Positions 24,454 through 32,481 are shown, counted from the stretch's first letter. The stretch is 32,481 bases of DNA from Eubacteriaceae bacterium (GCA_009782875.1 WRIE01000038.1:1-32481); one strand, 5' to 3'. The notes: a model not told the origin generated them from the sequence alone. Program-made: numbers and translations.

Positions 24454-24917
24454 TTTTCATCCCCTTGATATTTTAACATATCGATTGTTTACAATAAATA
24501 TTCTTTATAACGTTTGGGTATTGTAGAATTTCAGGGACACCACAGAATAATATGATTGTAAATTGTTGTTTCTTTCTCTTTTATTATTTGGAGAAGCATC
24601 GTTTTTCAAAAAAAAGTGTTGGCCTGCCTTCGCATCGTTGTCAATAATATCTAGGGTTATTAGTTTTCTCGGAATAGAGATGCATGCCAGTTAACCTATA
24701 GTATAATTTGTGCAGATTGATATAATGGATGGCAAGCTTGTGATGCAATTTTAAATTTGCTATCCATTGGAAAACTAGGCATTTGACTTGGTTTTCTGTG
24801 CAACGCATTCATACATAAACCATGTGGGCCCAGTCTTTCAGGTTTGTGTATTTAACTAATTGTAAACAGTTAATCCCCAGTAAATGGCAGTTGATTTAAT
24901 AATAGAAATAGGTCAGG
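24454..24917. other. Divergent promoter region between nfeD and cdaA
   Basis: The 464 bp must hold promoters for both directions. TATAAT-like boxes occur at 24702-24707 and 24721-24726, but neither has a convincing -35 box on the plus strand. I see no known riboswitch consensus and no coding frame with a ribosome-binding site. Confidence 0.4.
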
Positions 24918-25778
24918 TTGATTGGTAAGTATATGCTAGAAAGCATCCATAGTTATTTAGCGAGCATTTTAAACTCTTTTTCAATTGTGTCATTTATTGA
25001 CATTGTAATAACCTCGATTCTAATTTACCATATTATTAGTTGGATAAAGGGTACCCAAGCTAGGCAAGCCGTCAGGGGCATTGTAATCTTGCTTGGGGCA
25101 GCTTTGGCTAGCAGCCTTGTGGGCATGGTGATGCTGAATTATATTCTGACTTCACTGATGACAGTAGGTTTGGTGGCTGTTGTTGTCATTTTCCAGCCAG
25201 AGTTGCGAGGTGTCCTGAACAAGCTTGGCAGCACAATGCCGTTGATCGCAGCCATAAAAGACGAGAAGAAAACCCAATATGAAAAAGCGGTTGACGAGGT
25301 GTCGGATGCTTTGTCAGAGCTCTCAACCAATAGCACTGGCGCGTTGATTGTCATTGAGAGGGACACAAAAGTGGGAGACATTATCGAATCCGGTGTGATC
25401 CTCGATGCGCGTATAAATAAAAATATCTTGCTCAACCTGTTTTATCCTGGCGCCCCGCTTCATGACGAGGCAGTTGTAATATCCAGGGACGAGCTTCGGA
25501 TCAAGGCAGCCGCATGTGTGCTGCCATTGACCCAAAACAAGAACATCAGTGTTGATATTGGCACCAGGCATCGGGCTGCGATCGGCATGAGTGAAAACAG
25601 CGATTGTGTGGTGTTTGTTGCCAGCGAAGAGACTGGCACCCTCTCATATGCGATAGATGGGAGGCTTTCAAGGTTTGTTGATGCAATGATGATAAACAAT
25701 GTGCTCCAAGAGACTTTTGTTCCAAAAGATAAGAAATCCAGGTTCATGGGGATTGCAAAATGGCTAAGTGGCGACTAA
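24918..25778 (+). CDS. cdaA: Diadenylate cyclase CdaA with an altered DGA motif
   Basis: The protein makes the second messenger c-di-AMP from two ATP at the membrane. Residues about 15-90 form three membrane helices. The DAC domain follows, with FQPELRGVLNKLG, GALIVIERDTKVGDIIESG and the intact nucleotide-binding motif GTRHRAAIGMSE. The first signature, normally LHDGAV, reads LHDEAV: codons GAC GAG GCA at 25464-25472. A Gly-to-Glu change in a motif that holds the catalytic Asp is unusual. The start is uncertain: TTG 24918 (286 aa) with a weak AGG, or ATG 24933 (281 aa). Its end overlaps cdaR by 19 bp, so the two are coupled, as in other Bacillota. Confidence 0.93.
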   Translation: MIGKYMLESIHSYLASILNSFSIVSFIDIVITSILIYHIISWIKGTQARQAVRGIVILLGAALASSLVGMVMLNYILTSLMTVGLVAVVVIFQPELRGVLNKLGSTMPLIAAIKDEKKTQYEKAVDEVSDALSELSTNSTGALIVIERDTKVGDIIESGVILDARINKNILLNLFYPGAPLHDEAVVISRDELRIKAAACVLPLTQNKNISVDIGTRHRAAIGMSENSDCVVFVASEETGTLSYAIDGRLSRFVDAMMINNVLQETFVPKDKKSRFMGIAKWLSGD

Positions 25779-26962
25779 ATATAGAAAAGGCGCAGCAAAT
25801 GCTGCTTTCTATTGGGCTGGCAGCGCTATTGTGGGCTGTTGCCCTTTCAAACGCCAATCCAATGGTTACAAGGAACTTTTACAATGTCCCCGTTGCCGTT
25901 CTCAACCTAAGCGCCCTTGAAACTGCAGGCTTGTCTGTAGAGCCGGTCACTACCACTGTCAACTTGAAACTAAGGGCGCAAAATGGCATAGCCAGCGCGA
26001 TAAAAAAGAACGATTTGATTGTGGCGATTGATGTAAGCGGCATTGCCGAATCCGGGATGCACGAATTGCCTGTGGCAATTAGCGGAATCTCCGATGATGT
26101 CAAGGTGGTCGCCGACCCCTCAACAGTAAATGTCCAAATTAGTGAAATCCTTAGTTTTCCCGCAGCAATAACAATTGACAAAGTTGGCAGTATAGCTTCT
26201 GGCTGGATCCTGTTGTCAATCCATTACGAGCCGACAGTGGCGATTGTCAGGGGCAGCGAGCTTGTCCTCCAACATGGTTTTACTATTAAGGGCGAATTGA
26301 GTTTGCAGGACCGAAACGGAGATTTTGCAGCCCAGGTTGCGTTGAGGGCATATACCAAAGATGGCGAGTTTATCGACAGGTGCGTGGTTGAGCCTGGGGT
26401 TGTTGATGTTGATATTAAAGTGGGCAAGGTCAAAACAGTGCCGGTTAAGGTCGAAATAGATGGAGAATGCGCCAGCGGGTTCTTCTTGAGGGATTTTACT
26501 TTTCTTCCGGCAGAGATTTCAATAGCAGGCAATGAAGAGGCGCTAACCCAAGTTTATGAGATTAAAACCAACCTGGTTAACCTGGATGGCCGGAATGAGT
26601 CTTTTTCCCATTATGCTTCCCTAGAGATTCCTTCCGGCATCACACTTGTTGATACAAGCGGGGTTGATGTGGAGCTGACAGTAGCAAAGAGCGAGACAAA
26701 GACATTTGGGTTTGGGAGTGTGCAGGTCTTGAACACTCCCCCCGGGTTGTCGGTGTCCATTGCCCGCTTTGGCGTGATATCTTGCACCTTTGAGGCAGAG
26801 CCTGGAGCTTTTGAGGATGTGGCTTCCTCCGATTTTAAGTTGATGCTTGATTTAGCAGGCCTTGGCGTTGGTGTCCATGACGTGCAGATAAATCTGGAAA
26901 AGCCAAATGGGATATTCTTAAAAAAAGGCTACACACAGTACCTTGAGGGTTGCTTTGTCTGA
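25760..26962 (+). CDS. cdaR: CdaA regulatory protein CdaR (YbbR domains)
   Basis: The 400-residue protein has one N-terminal membrane helix (about 12-30, LLSIGLAALLWAVALSN) and then an extracellular chain of about four YbbR-like beta domains. The repeated themes are VPVAVLNL, VNLKLRAQNG and KVKTVPVKVEIDGECASGFFL. CdaR binds CdaA and modulates c-di-AMP synthesis in response to the cell surface. It starts inside the cdaA gene. The length is within the usual range. The next gene follows after 32 bp. Confidence 0.9.
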   Translation: MAKWRLNIEKAQQMLLSIGLAALLWAVALSNANPMVTRNFYNVPVAVLNLSALETAGLSVEPVTTTVNLKLRAQNGIASAIKKNDLIVAIDVSGIAESGMHELPVAISGISDDVKVVADPSTVNVQISEILSFPAAITIDKVGSIASGWILLSIHYEPTVAIVRGSELVLQHGFTIKGELSLQDRNGDFAAQVALRAYTKDGEFIDRCVVEPGVVDVDIKVGKVKTVPVKVEIDGECASGFFLRDFTFLPAEISIAGNEEALTQVYEIKTNLVNLDGRNESFSHYASLEIPSGITLVDTSGVDVELTVAKSETKTFGFGSVQVLNTPPGLSVSIARFGVISCTFEAEPGAFEDVASSDFKLMLDLAGLGVGVHDVQINLEKPNGIFLKKGYTQYLEGCFV

Positions 26963-26994
26963 AAACCAATAATTAATGACTGCAGGGCAGGAAC

Positions 26995-28581
26995 ATGAAG
27001 TATAAATGTGAAAATATTAAAATCTCTTTCCAGAAATTGAAAGACTCCAGCCCTTTTGAGGCGGTTTTGTCAGCGCTAGGCCTAGAAACGAGCAAAGCCT
27101 CGAATTTCCAGATAACCAGGGAATCGCTGGATTCCAGGCTTTCGCGAAGCGCAGGGATTTATTATGTGTACTCAGCGACTTTCGACTACGATAGCCATAT
27201 CGCTAACAAGTCGGTAAGGAAGCATATTGATGACAAGCCGCTGCCTCCCCTTCCCCAGCCAAAGGTCCGGAAGACAAAACCGGTAATAATTGGCGCTGGG
27301 CCTGCAGGCTTATTTGCCGCTATCCGGTTGGTTGAACATGGATTTGAGCCGATTATTTTAGAAATGGGAAAACCATTGCTTGAGAGGCAAATGGATGTTG
27401 ACCGTTTTTTTTCAGGCGGAAGGCTCGACACATCCTCGAATATCCAATTTGGGCTTGGAGGAGCAGGCTGCTTTTCTGACGCTAAATTGAATACGAGAAT
27501 AAAGAACCCGATGGCCCAATATATATATAAAAAACTTGTAGAGTTTGGCGCGCCTGGAGAAATAGCATACCAAGCAAAGCCCCATCTTGGCACTGACAGG
27601 GTAAAACCACTCCTTGCAAATATCGAATCGCACTTGGTAGAAAGCGGGGTTAGGATCCAATACTCTTCAAAAGTGACTGGAATCGATGTTGAAATTCTAG
27701 CAGGTGCCAATCCACAAGCAAAGGCTGTTATAATAAATGATGAACGCCAAATAAAAACTGATTGCATAGTTGCTGCTATAGGAAATGCTTCTAGAGGCTT
27801 TTTTGCGCATCTACATGGAAAAGGCGCGGTAGTCCAGCCTAAGCCATTTGCAGTCGGGTTTCGTATGGAGCACAGCCAGGAGTTGATAAACAGGCATATC
27901 TATGGCCACCACCCTGCTGATGGTGTGCTGTTAAAAAATGCCGAATACCAGCTGACCTACAAAGACAGCGAAACTGGGCGCAATGTATATACTTTCTGCA
28001 ATTGCCCTGGGGGCCTTGTGGTTAATTCTGCCACAGAGGCGGAGGGCATAGCTGTAAATGGGATGAGCTATTCCGGCCGGGATCTGCCTAATGGGAACTC
28101 GGCATTAGTTGTCGCTGTAGGGCTTGAGGATTTCGGGTTGGAGCCTCTTGGCGCAGTCAGGTTCCAAGAGCAGATTGAAAGGGCGGCTTATTGCCAAACT
28201 GGCAGCTACATGGCGCCTGTGGCAGGTATATCCAGGTTTCTAGGAGGCAGGCTTGAGCCTGATGTCCAGTACAGCATACTTCCAGGATATGTTGAAACAG
28301 ACTTTGACGAGATTTTCCCGCAATTTGCCATTAAAGCTCTACGAAACGCTTTAGCGAGCTTTTGTGCCCGGATGACGGGTTTTGAGCATGGCATTCTAAC
28401 TGCGCCAGAGACTAGGACATCTTCACCTGTGCGCCTAGTCCGCGATAAGGATAGTTTTGAGGCTGAGGGGATTGGCGGTCTTTTCCCTGTCGGCGAAGGC
28501 TCCGGGTATGCTGGAGGAATAGTCAGCAGCGCTTTGGACGGCGCAAGGGCTGCTGATTTGATTGCGCAGCTGTATTCATAA
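26995..28581 (+). CDS. FAD-dependent oxidoreductase (COG2509 type)
   Basis: The 528-residue protein has an N-terminal extension of about 90 residues, then a dinucleotide-binding motif PVIIGAGPAGLFAAIRLVEHG (about 95-115) with the acidic end of the second strand at ILEMGK. Further marks are SNIQFGLGGAGCFSDAKLNTR, CNCPGGLVV and the C-terminal FAD motif GLFPVGEGSGYAGGIVSSALDG. It is a predicted flavoprotein dehydrogenase of unknown substrate. In many Clostridia a gene of this family lies between cdaR and glmM, as here, so a link to envelope or redox control has been suspected but not shown. GGCAGGAAC precedes the ATG. Confidence 0.88.
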   Translation: MKYKCENIKISFQKLKDSSPFEAVLSALGLETSKASNFQITRESLDSRLSRSAGIYYVYSATFDYDSHIANKSVRKHIDDKPLPPLPQPKVRKTKPVIIGAGPAGLFAAIRLVEHGFEPIILEMGKPLLERQMDVDRFFSGGRLDTSSNIQFGLGGAGCFSDAKLNTRIKNPMAQYIYKKLVEFGAPGEIAYQAKPHLGTDRVKPLLANIESHLVESGVRIQYSSKVTGIDVEILAGANPQAKAVIINDERQIKTDCIVAAIGNASRGFFAHLHGKGAVVQPKPFAVGFRMEHSQELINRHIYGHHPADGVLLKNAEYQLTYKDSETGRNVYTFCNCPGGLVVNSATEAEGIAVNGMSYSGRDLPNGNSALVVAVGLEDFGLEPLGAVRFQEQIERAAYCQTGSYMAPVAGISRFLGGRLEPDVQYSILPGYVETDFDEIFPQFAIKALRNALASFCARMTGFEHGILTAPETRTSSPVRLVRDKDSFEAEGIGGLFPVGEGSGYAGGIVSSALDGARAADLIAQLYS

Positions 28582-28620
28582 CAATCTATATTGACAAGAA
28601 CAAATGGAGGATTAACATAT

Positions 28621-29988
28621 ATGAAGCTTTTTGGAACTGATGGAATTAGGGGCAGGGCAAATGGCTTTTTAAGCCCTTCACTGGCATTCGCAGTAGGCAA
28701 AGCTGCCTGCGCGATTGTTTCAGAGGGGTTTGAAAGGCAGCCAAAGATAGTAATAGCCAATGATACCAGGATTTCTGCTGACATGTTAGAATCCTCCTTG
28801 GCCAGTGGAATAATGAGCGCTGGAGGCATAGCTGTGATGGCAGGAGTCGCTCCGACACCAGCCATGACAAGCCTGATTGCTTGGCACAATGCCCAAGCAG
28901 GAATTGTTGTCTCCGCGTCCCATAACCCTTACTTTGACAATGGAATCAAAATATTCACATCAGACGGCCTAAAGCTCTCTGACAGCTATGAAAACCGGAT
29001 TGAAGAATTGGTTAAAAATCTGGATTTGTTGCCAAATGCAGTTGACAACAAAATAGGCAGCATTATAAGGTGTTTGTTTACTAAAGATATCTACATAAGC
29101 GCAATTGCCAAATCAATGAGCCATTCACGCCTTGACGGTATAAAAGTTGTTTTGGATTGCGCAAATGGCGCTACTAGCGCTTATGCAGAAGCTGTTTTCC
29201 AAAAATATGGCGCCACAACCCATATGATAAACAATTTGCCAAACGGTATTAATATCAATGGCAAATGTGGCTCTACAGATATAGCCTCATTGACAGAGGC
29301 TGTTCTCGCAAAAGGGGCAGATGTTGGTTTTGCTTTTGATGGAGATGGAGACAGGGTAGTTGCTGTTGATGGGTCAGGACGTGAGCTGGACGGGGACGAA
29401 GCTATGTATTTGGTCGCAACAAGCTTGAAGAAAAAAGGGTTGCTAGCCGGCGACAAAGTGGTGGCGACGATACTCAGCAATGGCGGGCTTGCCACATCCC
29501 TTAAAAAACAAGGGATCACCCTTTTACGTTCACAAGTCGGAGACCGGTATGTCCTAGAAGAGATGATAAAAGAAAATGCTGTATTTGGAGGCGAAAAGTC
29601 TGGCCATATGATCTACTGGCCGGCAAATTCCACTGGGGACGGGATAAACAGCGCATTAATGCTTTGCAGCATCATGGCAGAGCGCCAAGCCAGTTTGCTG
29701 GATTGCCTTGAAGAGTTTGTCTTATTGCCCCAAGTCCAAAAAACAGCAAGAATTGACAAATCGAATCCTGAGGCTTACATGGGCTCAAATGATTGTATGG
29801 GCTTGATTGAAAGCATGAAGGAAAAATACAGCAATTCAGGAAGGATAGTGATCAGGGCTTCTGGTACTGAGCCTTTGGTTAGAGTGATGATAGAGGGTGA
29901 GGATGAAGAACAAATCAGCAAGGATGCTGACGTGGTTGTTATGGCGATTGAAGGGGCCGCAGGGACTGCTGATACAGCTCTGTTTTGA
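28621..29988 (+). CDS. glmM: Phosphoglucosamine mutase
   Basis: The 455-residue enzyme converts glucosamine-6-phosphate to glucosamine-1-phosphate, the precursor of UDP-GlcNAc for peptidoglycan. The N-terminus KLFGTDGIRGRAN, the phosphoserine loop VVSASHNPYFDNG (Ser100), the metal loop FAFDGDGDR, the sugar loop GGEKSGH and the phosphate loop RASGTEPLVRVM are all present. ATG 28621 follows GGAGG at good spacing; the upstream in-frame start is not needed. Having glmM after cdaA-cdaR is the standard Bacillota order, and GlmM binds and inhibits CdaA in several species. Confidence 0.96.
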   Translation: MKLFGTDGIRGRANGFLSPSLAFAVGKAACAIVSEGFERQPKIVIANDTRISADMLESSLASGIMSAGGIAVMAGVAPTPAMTSLIAWHNAQAGIVVSASHNPYFDNGIKIFTSDGLKLSDSYENRIEELVKNLDLLPNAVDNKIGSIIRCLFTKDIYISAIAKSMSHSRLDGIKVVLDCANGATSAYAEAVFQKYGATTHMINNLPNGININGKCGSTDIASLTEAVLAKGADVGFAFDGDGDRVVAVDGSGRELDGDEAMYLVATSLKKKGLLAGDKVVATILSNGGLATSLKKQGITLLRSQVGDRYVLEEMIKENAVFGGEKSGHMIYWPANSTGDGINSALMLCSIMAERQASLLDCLEEFVLLPQVQKTARIDKSNPEAYMGSNDCMGLIESMKEKYSNSGRIVIRASGTEPLVRVMIEGEDEEQISKDADVVVMAIEGAAGTADTALF

Positions 29989-29995
29989 AAAATAC

Positions 29996-30031
29996 ATAGA
30001 TGGATAATTATGCATAATCTATTTGTTTTTT
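29996..30031 (+). terminator. Possible terminator of the cdaA-glmM operon
   Basis: ATAGAT (29996-30001) and ATCTAT (30017-30022) enclose an inner AT-rich pairing, and the stem runs into TTTGTTTTTTG. The stem is AT-rich, so its strength is uncertain. Confidence 0.45.
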
Positions 30032-30450
30032 GCATTAATAATCATGAAAATATGCTGAAAACATGATTTTAAGTGAAATACCTCTTTATTTTTATTCGAA
30101 ACTGTGCTACTATGTGCTAATACAATTACTTCCTTTGAAGTGGCATTCGCCAATAGCCAGCCAGCTTTAAGCTGGTGGGTTGCACTGAAAATCGAGTAAA
30201 CCAATGTTGAATTATTTATGCGCTCAATGCGCTATGTTTAATTGTCTGTAGTTACTACGCCAACTTTGGATCTTGTAAGCAGATACAGCTGTGATTGGGC
30301 AGTTCTGCGCACAAATCCTTTGGCTAAAAATGGGGTGGGTGTAATATGTATTCCCTATCACACACTGATCCCATAGTCGAAGTGGCTTTCATGCTAGCGG
30401 GCGGCAAATGTTCCAAGCTTTAATGCTAAAAGCCCGCATCTAAGTTCAAT
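30032..30450. other. Intergenic region and leader of the citrate-synthase-like gene
   Basis: No coding frame with a ribosome-binding site is seen. It contains an IS605-end-like hairpin (30139-30186) and a GCGGGC (30397-30402)/GCCCGC (30432-30437) stem 14 bp before the Shine-Dalgarno sequence of the next gene. I looked for a leucine T box and saw no match to its conserved sequence. Confidence 0.4.
30139..30186. repeat. Nested hairpin, IS200/IS605-end-like
   Basis: AGTGGCA (30139-30145) pairs with TGCACT (30181-30186), and CCAGC (30161-30165) with GCTGG (30171-30175) around TTTAA. GGTGGGTT follows the inner stem. It is a looser relative of the elements at 8.5, 15.8 and 30.5 kb and is not followed by a start codon at the same spacing. 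Confidence 0.4.
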
Positions 30451-30513
30451 AAGGAGGTGGCGCATTCATCCCTCCGTTTAACATGCGGTGGTATCCAGCG
30501 CCAAGAATTGATG
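30451..30513 (+). promoter_or_regulatory. Shine-Dalgarno sequence separated from the start codon by a nested hairpin
   Basis: AAGGAGGT (30451-30458) is followed by an outer stem GGCGC (30459-30463)/GCGCC (30498-30502). The inner stem is CCTCCG (30471-30476)/CGGTGG (30486-30491), with one U-U mismatch. Eight nt (AAGAATTG) separate the outer stem from the ATG at 30511. The order, stem sequence and 8-nt spacing are the same as before folC. The ATTCATCCC and TATCC internal loops look like those of IS200/IS605 ends. Confidence 0.6.
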
Positions 30514-31869
30514 AAACACTCTTTCACAGAAACATCGTCGCCTGTGCTATACAAAGATATCTTTCCGTATTATTCTATGCCTGTAGCGAATTTTAAGGCT
30601 GGCTGCGACATCCCTAGCGATATATTTGTCACAGACACTACGTTGCGCGATGGGCAGCAATCCATGAAAGCATTTACCCCTGCGCAGTCTATACGCATTT
30701 ATAAATTTCTCAACGAAATTGACAATGGGACTGGCGCAATCCGCCAGACAGAATTCTTCCCATACACTGAAACAGACAGAAAGGCTCTGAAGCAAGCGCT
30801 TGAGCTTGGATACGAGTTTCCCCAAGTCACTACATGGATTAGAGCCCATGAAGGGGATTTTAAAATCATAAAAGATTTTGGGATCCGCGAGACAGGCATG
30901 CTTATGTCCTGCTCAGACTACCACATCTTCAAAAAACTGAGGTCTACTCGTGGCGAGACAATGAAAAATTTCCTTGACATTGCCGAAATGTCCCTTAAAG
31001 CAGGCATTCAGCCAAGATGCCATCTTGAAGATGTCACCCGGGCGGATCTTGACGGTTTTGTGGTGCCCTTGGTGAAGAACTTGAAAGATTTGTGCGGAGA
31101 GTATGGCTTCAAGGTAAAGATTCGGGCATGCGATACATTAGGAGTTGGATTGCCATATGAAAGCGCTTTGCTCCCTAGAAGCGTGTCTGCAATAATGGAC
31201 AAGCTTAGAGGAGAATGCGGCATCGAAAGCGGGCAGCTTGAGTGGCATGGCCACAATGACTTCCATTTCGGCGTCGCAAACTCTGTGGCTGCATGGATCC
31301 ATGGCTGTGGAGGCATAAGCTCCACGCTGCTGGGCATTGGCGAGCGCTGCGGGAACACTTCCCTTGAGGCGATGCTTGCGTTGCTTTGCCAGATGAAAGG
31401 CATGGACAACCTCAAGCTTGAAGTATTAAATGATGTGGTCGACTTTTTTGCCACTGAGCTAGATTTCCATGTCCATGAAAAATACCCGATAATGGGCGCT
31501 GACTTCAATACAACCAAAGCTGGCATTCATGCAGATGGGGTGCTAAAGGATCCAGAGATATATAACTCATTTAACACAGAAAAAATCCTGGACAGGCCGA
31601 TACTGGTTATGGTCAACCAGACAAGCGGCGCTGCAGGTGTCGCAGCTTGGGTAAACATTTATTTCAAGCTAAAAGACGATGAGGCAATGTCAAAACGGGA
31701 CGAGCGCGTCACTGCTATCAAGAACGAGATTGACAATGAGTATGCATCAGGGCGGACAGACGCAATCACAAATGAGGAGCTGTTTGTATATGTTGAGAAG
31801 TTTATCCCTGAGCTGGCAGCAGACCATAAAAAAGAGACCGCTAGAATAACAAGGTCAAGCGATATTTGA
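30511..31869 (+). CDS. Re-citrate synthase / 2-isopropylmalate synthase-like acyltransferase
   Basis: The 452-residue protein is of the HMGL/DRE-TIM family that condenses acetyl-CoA with a 2-oxo acid. DTTLRDGQQS (about 42-51) supplies the metal Asp and catalytic Arg, and EWHGHNDFHFGVANS (about 229-243) the two metal His. Other strong blocks are RQTEFFPYTETDRKAL, SCSDYHIFKKLRSTR, RACDTLGVGLPYESALLPRS and GERCGNTSLEA. There is no C-terminal LeuA regulatory domain. The length and the PYYSMP/TDTTLRDGQQS N-terminus resemble the clostridial group that includes Re-citrate synthase, so citrate synthesis is plausible; homocitrate or isopropylmalate synthesis cannot be excluded. No leu or TCA genes are adjacent. 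ATG 30511 is preferred; a GTG at 30457 is in frame but lies inside the Shine-Dalgarno sequence. Confidence 0.82.
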   Translation: MKHSFTETSSPVLYKDIFPYYSMPVANFKAGCDIPSDIFVTDTTLRDGQQSMKAFTPAQSIRIYKFLNEIDNGTGAIRQTEFFPYTETDRKALKQALELGYEFPQVTTWIRAHEGDFKIIKDFGIRETGMLMSCSDYHIFKKLRSTRGETMKNFLDIAEMSLKAGIQPRCHLEDVTRADLDGFVVPLVKNLKDLCGEYGFKVKIRACDTLGVGLPYESALLPRSVSAIMDKLRGECGIESGQLEWHGHNDFHFGVANSVAAWIHGCGGISSTLLGIGERCGNTSLEAMLALLCQMKGMDNLKLEVLNDVVDFFATELDFHVHEKYPIMGADFNTTKAGIHADGVLKDPEIYNSFNTEKILDRPILVMVNQTSGAAGVAAWVNIYFKLKDDEAMSKRDERVTAIKNEIDNEYASGRTDAITNEELFVYVEKFIPELAADHKKETARITRSSDI

Positions 31870-31873
31870 AGCG

Positions 31874-31902
31874 AAAAAAGAGAGCGCAACGCTCTTTTTT
31901 TT
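31874..31902 (+). terminator. Strong terminator
   Basis: AAAAAAGAGAGCG and CGCTCTTTTTTTT pair around a CAA loop and end in a T run, starting 5 bp after the preceding stop codon. Confidence 0.85.
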
Positions 31903-32152
31903 GTGTGGCTAACATAGGCAGCATCTTGCTTTGCGGGGGGGAGTCGCTGCAGGCTTTGTGGGTGGGACTGTTAGCCAATGGCAAGGGTGCCTGCCGAGTG
32001 GCTTGATATGGAATAAGCTCGCGGCGAAAACTTTAGCTTGGCGAGTTGGGTCTGCAAGCGCAATGTGTGATTTGAAGCACAACGAGAGAAATAGAAGTGT
32101 GTTTACAACGAAGTGCTGGAATTTCATGCTCATGCTCGTGTCTGGGTGATGA
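31903..32152. other. No supported gene
   Basis: Overlapping frames of about 70 codons occur on both strands, but none has a ribosome-binding site or a recognisable motif. Confidence 0.35.
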
Positions 32153-32320
32153 TTAGTGACATGAATATATAGTAAAATCTTTGATCGATTCCATATTTTG
32201 GACTGCTTTTCTCGTTATTACAACCTCTGTCACGTCCTCCATATCAGGAACTTCAAATACATAATTTGTTGCATCAGCTTTTCAATTATGCTCCTCAAGG
32301 GCTAATGCCTAAGCACGCAG
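32153..32320 (-). pseudogene. Remnant of the clpX C-terminus
   Basis: One minus-strand frame reads LRA, stop, ALALEEHN, stop, KADATNYVFEVPDMED, VTEVVITRKAV and ends with TAA at 32155-32153. The order and the motifs (LRAxA..ALEE, then FEVPD..VTEVVIT) match the C-terminal small domain of the ClpX unfoldase. The usual TGARGLR segment is missing and two stops interrupt the frame. It is a decayed partial copy, not a working clpX; the short length makes the assignment tentative. Confidence 0.45.
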
Positions 32321-32362
32321 ACCAGGGAGATAAAGAAACCTACATAAAACGTGCAATGTAAG

Positions 32363-32391
32363 GACTTGTCAAACAATAACTTGAACAAGTC
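32363..32391. terminator. Inverted repeat at the end of the transposase-like gene
   Basis: GACTTGT (32363-32369) and ACAAGTC (32385-32391) form a 7-bp stem just after the minus-strand stop at 32397. It may be a terminator or part of an insertion-sequence end. Confidence 0.4.
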
Positions 32392-32396
32392 GTTGT

Positions 32397-32481
32397 TTAT
32401 TGAGGATTAATAATATAGTTCCAATTGGGGAATTTATTACCTTCTTTCAAATTAATCTTGGCGAAATCTTCATCACTTACT
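32397..32481 (-). CDS. C-terminal end of a probable ISAzo13-type transposase
   Basis: The last 27 codons of a minus-strand frame entering from the right edge read VSDEDFAKINL, then FPNWNYIINPQ and a stop. A VSDE...(I/L)NL...WNY.I.P ending is what I recall for ISAzo13/Rhodopirellula-type transposases. Only this tail is in the window, so whether the element is intact cannot be seen. Confidence 0.4.
   Translation of the reverse strand, partial: VSDEDFAKINLKEGNKFPNWNYIINPQ

Noticed and set aside
30290-30345. T-box-like GGGTGG near the leader
   Set aside because: The full conserved T-box sequence and a specifier stem are absent.
31931-32149. HNER motif in a 72-codon frame, like a MobV relaxase start
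   Set aside because: The surrounding residues do not match the family, there is no ribosome-binding site and the frame ends shortly after.

Overview
The window looks like the chromosome of an anaerobic Gram-positive bacterium of the Clostridia type. This is inferred from the cdaA-cdaR-(FAD oxidoreductase)-glmM gene order, a lipobox amino-acid-binding protein, an ornithine-racemase-type PLP enzyme, a clostridial endolysin-type amidase, strong AGGAGG ribosome-binding sites and moderate G+C. No rRNA, tRNA or CRISPR array was seen.

Left part (1-8.8 kb): the end of an unknown gene with paired hairpins, a membrane-anchored hypothetical protein, a tandem GNAT acetyltransferase, a solo HipA-like kinase, a stretch of decayed coding sequence, and a 1114-residue secreted beta-helix/FN3 surface protein with a freshly duplicated 270-bp repeat. 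About 1 kb without a convincing gene follows.

Accessory core (8.8-14.3 kb): a phage-type N-acetylmuramoyl-L-alanine amidase is cut into three exons by two related group II introns. Intron 1 (9160-11137, 1978 nt) encodes a full-length maturase whose reverse-transcriptase catalytic aspartates are gone. Intron 2 (11561-12157, 597 nt) has no ORF. Both keep domain V, the bulged branch-point A and a 7-nt EBS1 that matches the exon next to it. Removing both restores a 279-residue amidase with no frame change. This is the most striking feature of the window: a two-intron gene apparently depending on a splicing-only maturase. Next to it lie a broken queuosine-precursor transporter gene and an AT-rich stretch.

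Right part (14-32 kb): a DUF1638 protein; folC; ornithine racemase followed by an amino-acid ABC transporter (binding protein, permease, ATPase); on the minus strand nfeD, two SPFH/slipin genes and an AIM24 gene; then the c-di-AMP and cell-wall operon cdaA, cdaR, FAD oxidoreductase, glmM; then a Re-citrate/isopropylmalate-synthase-like gene. The edge holds a clpX remnant and the end of a probable transposase gene.

A second unusual theme is a small nested hairpin that resembles IS200/IS605 right ends. Upstream of folC and of the citrate-synthase-like gene it sits exactly between the Shine-Dalgarno sequence and the start codon, with 8 nt after the stem. A third copy without a gene is at about 8.5 kb. 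If it folds, it would bring a Shine-Dalgarno sequence about 50 nt away next to the ATG.
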